Origin: Solen grandis
Taxonomy: Eukaryota > Mollusca > Bivalvia > Adapedonta > Solenidae
NCBI GenBank assembly: GCA_021229015.1
Contig: CM037787.1
Span: 32,574,269 to 32,638,268, forward strand
Direction: 5' to 3'
DNA: 64,000 nucleotides
Shown: piece by piece, positions 57,891 through 64,000 of the stretch
Layout of the letters: every line of letters starts with the position of its first letter
Position numbering within the stretch: position 1 is the stretch's first letter
Notes under the pieces: model-generated
Seen by the model: only the letters and a program-made list of their open reading frames with translations
The model's database searches: none
Told to the model about the DNA's origin: nothing
Made by a program: the position numbers and the translations under genes

Positions 57891-60800
57891 AAAGATGAGT
57901 ACTTGTGTTATGCGATGACAGCAACTTTAACAAAATTTAATTTCTTTGATAAAATATATGCATATTTTCATATTTTACATGGATTACCCAGGAACGTTTT
58001 GAATTGAATAGGAAAAAAAGGCAGAGTATCAAAAATTCAATATTATTCTCAATAGCCAGATTTCAGATTGCATTATCTTACTTCATTGCTTAACTTATAG
58101 GACCAACCATACATCTTTCTAAAGGATTATTGGTTTCTTAAATTTTGTCTTGTGCCTATATAAATCATTATCCACATCATATGAATTCCGTCTAAGAAAT
58201 CCTTAACGAAACATAATTTCATCCTTCATTTCATTGTCCTTTCAGCATATTTCCCACTTAATATCTTATTCGTTTGTATTTATTTTAATTGTTCTCTACT
58301 GCATATATTCTTCTAATCTGTTATATTTTACTCGAGGAAAGGAATGAACATGTACAAAGATATTGGTTAAAGGTTTTATTTAAACATGTATCAATATAAT
58401 ATATTCAAACAGAGCAATTTGTCGAAATAACAGTTTTAATTCTTTTCAGTAAGATATTTACGAAAAAATACAATAAGAATTTAACCATGAAAAAAAAAGG
58501 CGTAAATTGGGAAATACCTTTGAACGCGTAGAAATGAATAATAAAGACATAATGCTACGATGTGACTTTTGTAATAAGTATTTGTTTAAAGCTAAGATCC
58601 CAGTCATCAGCGCAAGACATATTTATTTTTCAAACGAGATTGGTGTACATTATTAATCTTATTAGTTACTTTTGTCAGATGGAAATGATTAGGACTCATA
58701 AGTTATGTTTAATAATCTATTCCTGCAATAAAGAGTCTCTGCTTCAGTATAACATACAATACACGTTGTATATGGTTGCACCTGTACGTGTAGTACATGT
58801 AGTTGTTTTAATTGACAATTAGATAAAATGGTGTTGCGTCCTGTTTAACGTTATTTGGTCTAAGCTGTGTAGAGGAGATATTGATCAGTGATAGCAATTA
58901 TGCATATTTTATAAAATTTCTGTGAAAGATATAAAACACAAATAATAGTTAGCAACAAATAAATCATGGGGTAATAGGAATATTTGGAATCTTTGGAAGT
59001 AGAAACGATTTAAAAATATTCATTTATTTCCATAAGTGAAATTAGTTCTAGAATGCTATATGAAAATAAAGAAATTAACAGTTTTAGTTCAATCGTAATT
59101 AAAAAGCAGTTAACATTCTGACGCTTTTGTTGCCAATTACGTTACCAGGTGAGATAAAGGTGGAACTACACAGACCCCGGGACCATAGCTTACAGGGCGA
59201 GTTCTGTATTGGCTGATCGACTTACCGAACTGCTAACACAACTGTATCTATCACCGATAAGGGTTACATATAGGACGTTACATACTTCACGGTCAGTTAA
59301 GAATACAGGACATAGCTTTATGTTCTCGACAAACCAAAGGGCAGTACGTTTAACTGTAACTGTCTCATTTTTGGTGCCAAATGTAACAAAGTGACAGGAG
59401 AATGTGAGTGTTCCAGTTTAACTTGCCCTGTAAGCGAGGGTACCCAGGTTTGAGAGCATTTTGGCTGCACATTATTGGAAAACAACATTGGATCTTTGCA
59501 GTATATATATGTAAAACGTGTTTTAGAAATATATTCATAGTAAGAATAATAACCATAATTAATTCGCTAAGGAAATGAGAATGCAATATATGCTCTATTT
59601 ACATCTAAATTCTATACAATTATATATTTAAAGCGTCCAAAGCACTTAGTCTTATATATAACGCCTTTTTAAAACAGTGCTAATCCATTAATTTAAGTTC
59701 AATATAATTGTAGACACTGAGATTTTGTATATATAACTATGGGACTTAAACATTTATTATATCTAAATACTTTTGATATAATAACAATAAATTGATATTC
59801 ATTCATTATTTCTTTTATGTCTTACAAGGAACATTTCCTTAAACCTTTGGCTGTTTTAGCGAAGTCCAGTTTTAATATTCATGTTATGTTAGCATGTTGA
59901 TAACCCCATACTTCGCAGTTATATTCTACAATAGATAGCACTATTGAAATAAAAAGCCTTCTCCCGAGTAATATCTATGAATGAACCTACTGTCAAAGTC
60001 TGATACAAAATTTAACATTGTTGTTCATCGAGCGAATAAAATTAAATAGTTTAATTACCACCTTTTCCACCTTCCATTAATTTGTGCCATAAGCTACACG
60101 GACACCTTTATGATACTTAATTTTTAGAACCACCATTTTGTTACTGATATTTTGTTTTAAATTTAGGTGGATTACAGCAAGAAAAAGAGAAGATTTTTTT
60201 AATAGACATAAACTGTGTTAATTGAACTTATGATCTTGATCTAATCTCCTCCTTTGTGAACATAAGATGTTAAGTTGATTTTATCACAGACTCAATATCA
60301 CTTAACTCGTGACTGGTTTAAGTTGGATTCAATGTCCGAAATTTTCATGTAAGGAAGCCTTCAAGTTAGCCTTCTATATACCGATGATTCGAGGTGCCCC
60401 TTGTTCACACGAGATATCCCCACTTGATGTCGATGCATGACTGAATAATGTCTCGAGTAACTCCAAAACAATAAATCAAGAATACCTTAACTTCGAATTT
60501 GACATCATTATATAATAAAAACTCATGTTTTTTGTGTACGCAATATAAGCATATACAAATGCATAGATCGATAATGGCGATTACAGCTATTCTAAAAATG
60601 TACATAAGACTGAGACCATATTTAGATAAATATTATTCAGGAATATGAAATTACACAACTTTAACAGAATTAGCCCGAGAGTTACATAATAATGACATTA
60701 CTAGCATAGTTTGCATCATAAGCTGAGTACTGATGTTTAATTTATACCATATAGTTCCTATATGTGGGTTGCCTGAATTTTATCGAGAATTCAAGGGACA

Positions 60801-61386
60801 TTTAATAACAATCCAATAACCGTCCATGGAATGGAATATTTTGGCTGTTATAGTCCCTTTAACGTTGCCCATAGTCAGTTTAAATTCAAAGATAATATAT
60901 AATGGGTGCTAAAATACATATATACTTATTTTAAAGTATCATATGTTCCATCATAGTGCTTTTTTCTGCTCACCAGAGACACCAGGTCATTTAAAGTGAT
61001 AAACATAAAATATATACCATGTGATTAGTGGTGCAAAGTAGACCTTCATATTGTTTTATTTAAGAAAGTACAACACACTATCACATCAATGCTTTAACGA
61101 TATGTAAATGCAATAATATTTTAGCAATCATCTTAGTGTTAAAACGTTAGTTATAAACACATCAAGACAAGGTAGATCACAGCGTATTGATCATGAACAG
61201 CATGATGTCTAGAAAAGTCCACGGTTGCCAAAAAAGAGTCAAGATGATCGTCTCTTTATGTAATCCCAACCTTGATAGAGATGATTGAAATTCTTGCTAC
61301 TTCAATACACACGCACTGGCTGAGACAGAGTCAAGGAAGTAAAAAGGTTTATTGAACAGTACCTCTTAAAAAAGAGCGAGACTATA
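57891..61386. other. Gene-poor region downstream of SLC6
   Basis: 3.5 kb, very A+T-rich. Only short random open frames and no recognised repeat copy. Confidence 0.6.
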
Positions 61387-61439
61387 GTGTTGTATTTCAT
61401 ATTTAAAATTGCAACTTCTTCGACTGCAAAGCATTCTGA

Positions 61440-62135
61440 GGAAATATTTGAGTACATGTGTCAAAGAAAAACACGGTCTCAAAATCTAAGAAATTATGTT
61501 TGGAATGTCAGCACAACTTCTGTTCCACCTGTCTGGAGCTCCACAACAGTCTTCTTGGAAACCACAGTCACCAGGAACCGGCAGAATCTAGCAATGTTCG
61601 GATGCCTAGGAATATCATTATTATTTTACCTACATTATTCTCATATCAGGCTTTTGTATCAACATCGCTGCTTGTTTTAACATTATTATTATCATCATCA
61701 ATAGTTCTGTATCATAACTTACTTTCTTTTCTCTCAAAATCTGTATCGTCTAGAATAACGGGGCTTTGCTGGCCTTATATTTCTATTTCAATCATTTGGA
61801 GATCGGTCTTTTTGGCGCAGATATAGTGCTGCAGTATCACGCCGTAGACATATGGTATAATAGCACACCCAGTCACATTATGTTGACACCAGGCAAACCA
61901 GTCCTGAAACTACCCTAATATATGCTGAGTGCTAGGCAATGTAGTTATACCAGTACCATTTTTGCGACCTTGGAAAGTCGTGGCCGGTTTCTTGTCTGTG
62001 TTGACACTTCAATGAAAGAAATGTTCGGATACAACGGTCATGGATTTTCCTCTGGGTGTAATGGGATGTGTATGGATCACAAAGGTAATGCGAATGTGTC
62101 TGGTTTCAGGTCCTCTTATATAGTGCAGATATAAG
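61440..62135 (+). pseudogene. Broken TRIM-like fragment (B-box zinc finger plus NHL-like piece)
   Basis: About 61485-61570 encodes LCLECQHNFCSTCLELH, then a GNHSH segment: the C-x7-C-x2-C and His spacing of a B-box as in invertebrate TRIM proteins. At about 61965-62135 another frame gives GYNGHGFSSGCNGMCMDHKG, then a GFRSSYIVQI segment, resembling an NHL-type repeat. The two are separated by a SINE copy and stops, with no RING, no full coiled coil and no good start. I read it as a decayed fragment; a single surviving exon of a longer gene is possible. Confidence 0.5.
61815..61970 (-). mobile_element. tRNA-derived SINE family D, copy 6
   Basis: GCAGATATAGTGCTGCAGTA ... CACCCAGTCACATTATGTTG ... 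CAGTCCTGAAACTACCC. It interrupts the TRIM-like fragment. Confidence 0.7.
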
Positions 62136-62669
62136 AGAAAAGTGTTTTTGTGTGTCCCTTATTCATCATGCTGGGTGGGCGAGAGGGGACTCTTTGTGGC
62201 AGGATTGTCTGATACTATTCTATTATTTGAAGTAGAGCGAGAATAAAATAACAGACTGCTAAAATAATACATTAGAAGGCCACTTGATACAAACATGTAT
62301 TCTATCAGTATTATTAGATTGTTGTTTAAATTGCTAGTCGAATATAGATTAATACATGATTTCGGCATTCGGCATTGCATTTTTGTTTTGTACATTATAA
62401 TTACGGAAGTAGTGAACATGGCAGACTAAGACCTGCTTAACTAAAATTTAAAAAAGTCAAATTTGTTAATGTACGTTGTATGTATAATGGCGTATTCAAC
62501 CTTTGGACTGCTTTACCATGGAGTATACCCCTTGCCGTTAACATGTATCGGTCAGTGGATATTTTTGAGGACTGGAAAAAAATGGAAGTACCCAAAGCTG
62601 GCAAAGGTGTGATATCTTGTGGAGATAAATATGACTAAATATATATTTGAAAAGCAAAATAAATTACTG

Positions 62670-62840
62670 GTCACGTACGTGAGAGGGTACAGTGGTCGCC
62701 CGTCCAGACACGTGGGTTTTCTCCGGGCTCTCCGGTTTCCTCCCACAATAATGACCACATACGCCGCCATCAGAGCCATCGAGAGTGATTGTGAAAACTT
62801 GTTTCGTAATCGATGTAAAATAAATAAAGTTTAAACTAAA
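62670..62840 (+). mobile_element. LINE/SINE 3'-tail-like repeat E, copy 2
   Basis: CGTGAGAGGGTACAGTGGTC, then GGGTTTTCTCCGGGCTCTCC and CAGAGCCATCGAGAG, ending AATAAATAAAGTTTAAAC. The bases are those of the MNS1-intron copy with about 20% differences. Confidence 0.65.
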
Positions 62841-63179
62841 ATAAATTAAGGTATTGTATAGAGACATTGCCGTCTTACTTATCCATATTACAAGTATTAC
62901 ATATTTACCAAGTACAACATATAAATGTGTATTGTATAAATAAAATGAACTCCGTGCTTAAAAAATAAGCTCGCAAAATAACCCTGCACTATAAGCGAAC
63001 CTACAAGCACACTAGAAACATTTGAGGATATATTTGTGACTTTTAACAGAGGTAATCCAAAGAAAATTGTATCAACATATAGACTTTTATAAAATATCGA
63101 CAATAACTGATAACGTCAAATTGACTTTTGAAGTTATTTTTATGCATAAACATGTGCTCGATTTTAAATCATTGAAATA

Positions 63180-63310
63180 GCGCGTTTCAAACTGACTCCG
63201 GTAAAACATTTGTCACGGGGTGAGAAAAATGTGCAGCCTGACCGGGACTCGATACGGGGCTTTTTGCTTACAGGGCGATGCTCTACCGACTGAGCTACTC
63301 GGCCGGTTTC
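63180..63310 (-). mobile_element. tRNA-Thr-like SINE
   Basis: The minus-strand head is GAGTAGCTCAGTCGGTAGAG (A box), loop CCTGTAA (anticodon TGT), then TATCGAGTCCC (B box), followed by an unrelated body. Acceptor-stem pairing is poor, so SINE rather than tRNA. Confidence 0.65.
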
Positions 63311-64000
63311 ACATCTTTCAAATCGGTACTGTGGCAAATTAAAAATGGATGCATCAACAACTGCTGTTCTTACTAAATTACGATACAAGAATTAAACCCT
63401 AAACAAAAAGAAGTTGATTTGGCGCTCTCGGAAGTGTGTTAATTTTCCCATTGAACAGGATACCATCTTGTTATTTGTTCATTTACATTAATGCAATTAC
63501 TTCCTCTGGTTATACCTAACAATTACGTTGGCGCCGATTTGACTGGCTTACACAAAGGTCAATCTGAGACGATCTCCTACACGATGTGGTCAGATTCAGT
63601 TAGCGAAACAAAATCTGATTTTAATGAGATTGCTTGACATACACACCACCAGTTCACCAGTATCAATATTTGCATGCACACAATATGCTTTAACGTCTAG
63701 GAAAGGATTTCTCTGATTTATCTTATTTTTCTGATGGAAAAAGTAACTTAAAATGGGTTTATTCATTTTATTCCCCCGCCATAAAAGATCGAGGATGATA
63801 TAGTGTCACACCATACATGTCCGTATGTGTGTCTGTGTGTTTGTGTCAGTGTGTAATGTTATGAAATAACTTGGCACAAGTGATCCTAAGAACAAGACAA
63901 TGTGATGCGAATTAAAACCAAGTTTCTAGCTTGAAGGTCAAGGTCACATCACTATGTTGATCTTTAAATTGTATCTCGGGTGTAATTTTGTTGTGAATGA
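63311..64000. other. Right edge, repeat-like
   Basis: 63765-63960 (CCCCCGCCATAAAAGATCGA, (TGTG)n, TTGAAGGTCAAGGTCAC) resembles the edge of a composite repeat like that at 38585-39796. No gene seen. Confidence 0.4.

Noticed and set aside
63237..63305. tRNA-Thr gene (TGT)
   Set aside because: Poor acceptor pairing and a repeat-like tail; better read as a SINE head.

Overview
The window is eukaryotic. It has intron-rich genes with GT-AG splice sites, roughly two-thirds A+T, dense families of short interspersed repeats and a 100-N scaffolding gap. The gene set (a SECIS-binding protein, a ciliary coiled-coil protein, an SLC6 transporter and a B-box/NHL fragment) and the repeats (tRNA-derived SINEs, TTAA-flanked MITEs, tracts ending in GGAC/GACA microsatellites) point to a lophotrochozoan animal, most likely a bivalve mollusc. 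No species can be named from sequence alone.

Layout. (1) 1-22806, minus strand: eight coding exons of a SECISBP2/SBP2-type gene, from the start codon (22806) to an exon at 1329-1401. The C-terminal RNA-binding half lies beyond the left edge. (2) 22807-27799: intergenic, with a probable promoter at each end, SINE copies and hairpin elements. (3) 27800-35447, plus strand: a complete ten-exon gene for an MNS1-like ciliary coiled-coil protein of 474 residues. (4) 35448-42530: intergenic, with TTAA MITEs, a five-copy 148-bp tandem array, a roughly 22-copy 25-bp tandem array whose unit fits the RFX X-box consensus, and a small pogo/Tigger-like element. (5) 42531-42650, minus strand: the last exon of an unrecognised gene, cut by the gap at 42675-42774. 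(6) 42806-57718, plus strand: fifteen exons of an SLC6 Na+/Cl--coupled transporter covering all twelve membrane segments. Its N-terminus is lost in the gap. (7) 57719-64000: mostly featureless A+T-rich DNA, with a broken B-box/NHL (TRIM-like) fragment and SINE/LINE-tail repeats.

Splice junctions were read by hand. Reading phase is continuous across every junction of the three main genes, which is the main support for the exon models. The genes are not functionally linked: one acts in selenoprotein translation, one in the ciliary axoneme and one in plasma-membrane solute uptake.

The observations most worth following are the X-box-like tandem array downstream of the ciliary gene, a nearly canonical PAM2 motif at the SBP2 N-terminus, a shortened and Asn-less TM1 sodium-site segment in the transporter, and a hAT-like element ending 14 bp past an SBP2 splice donor.
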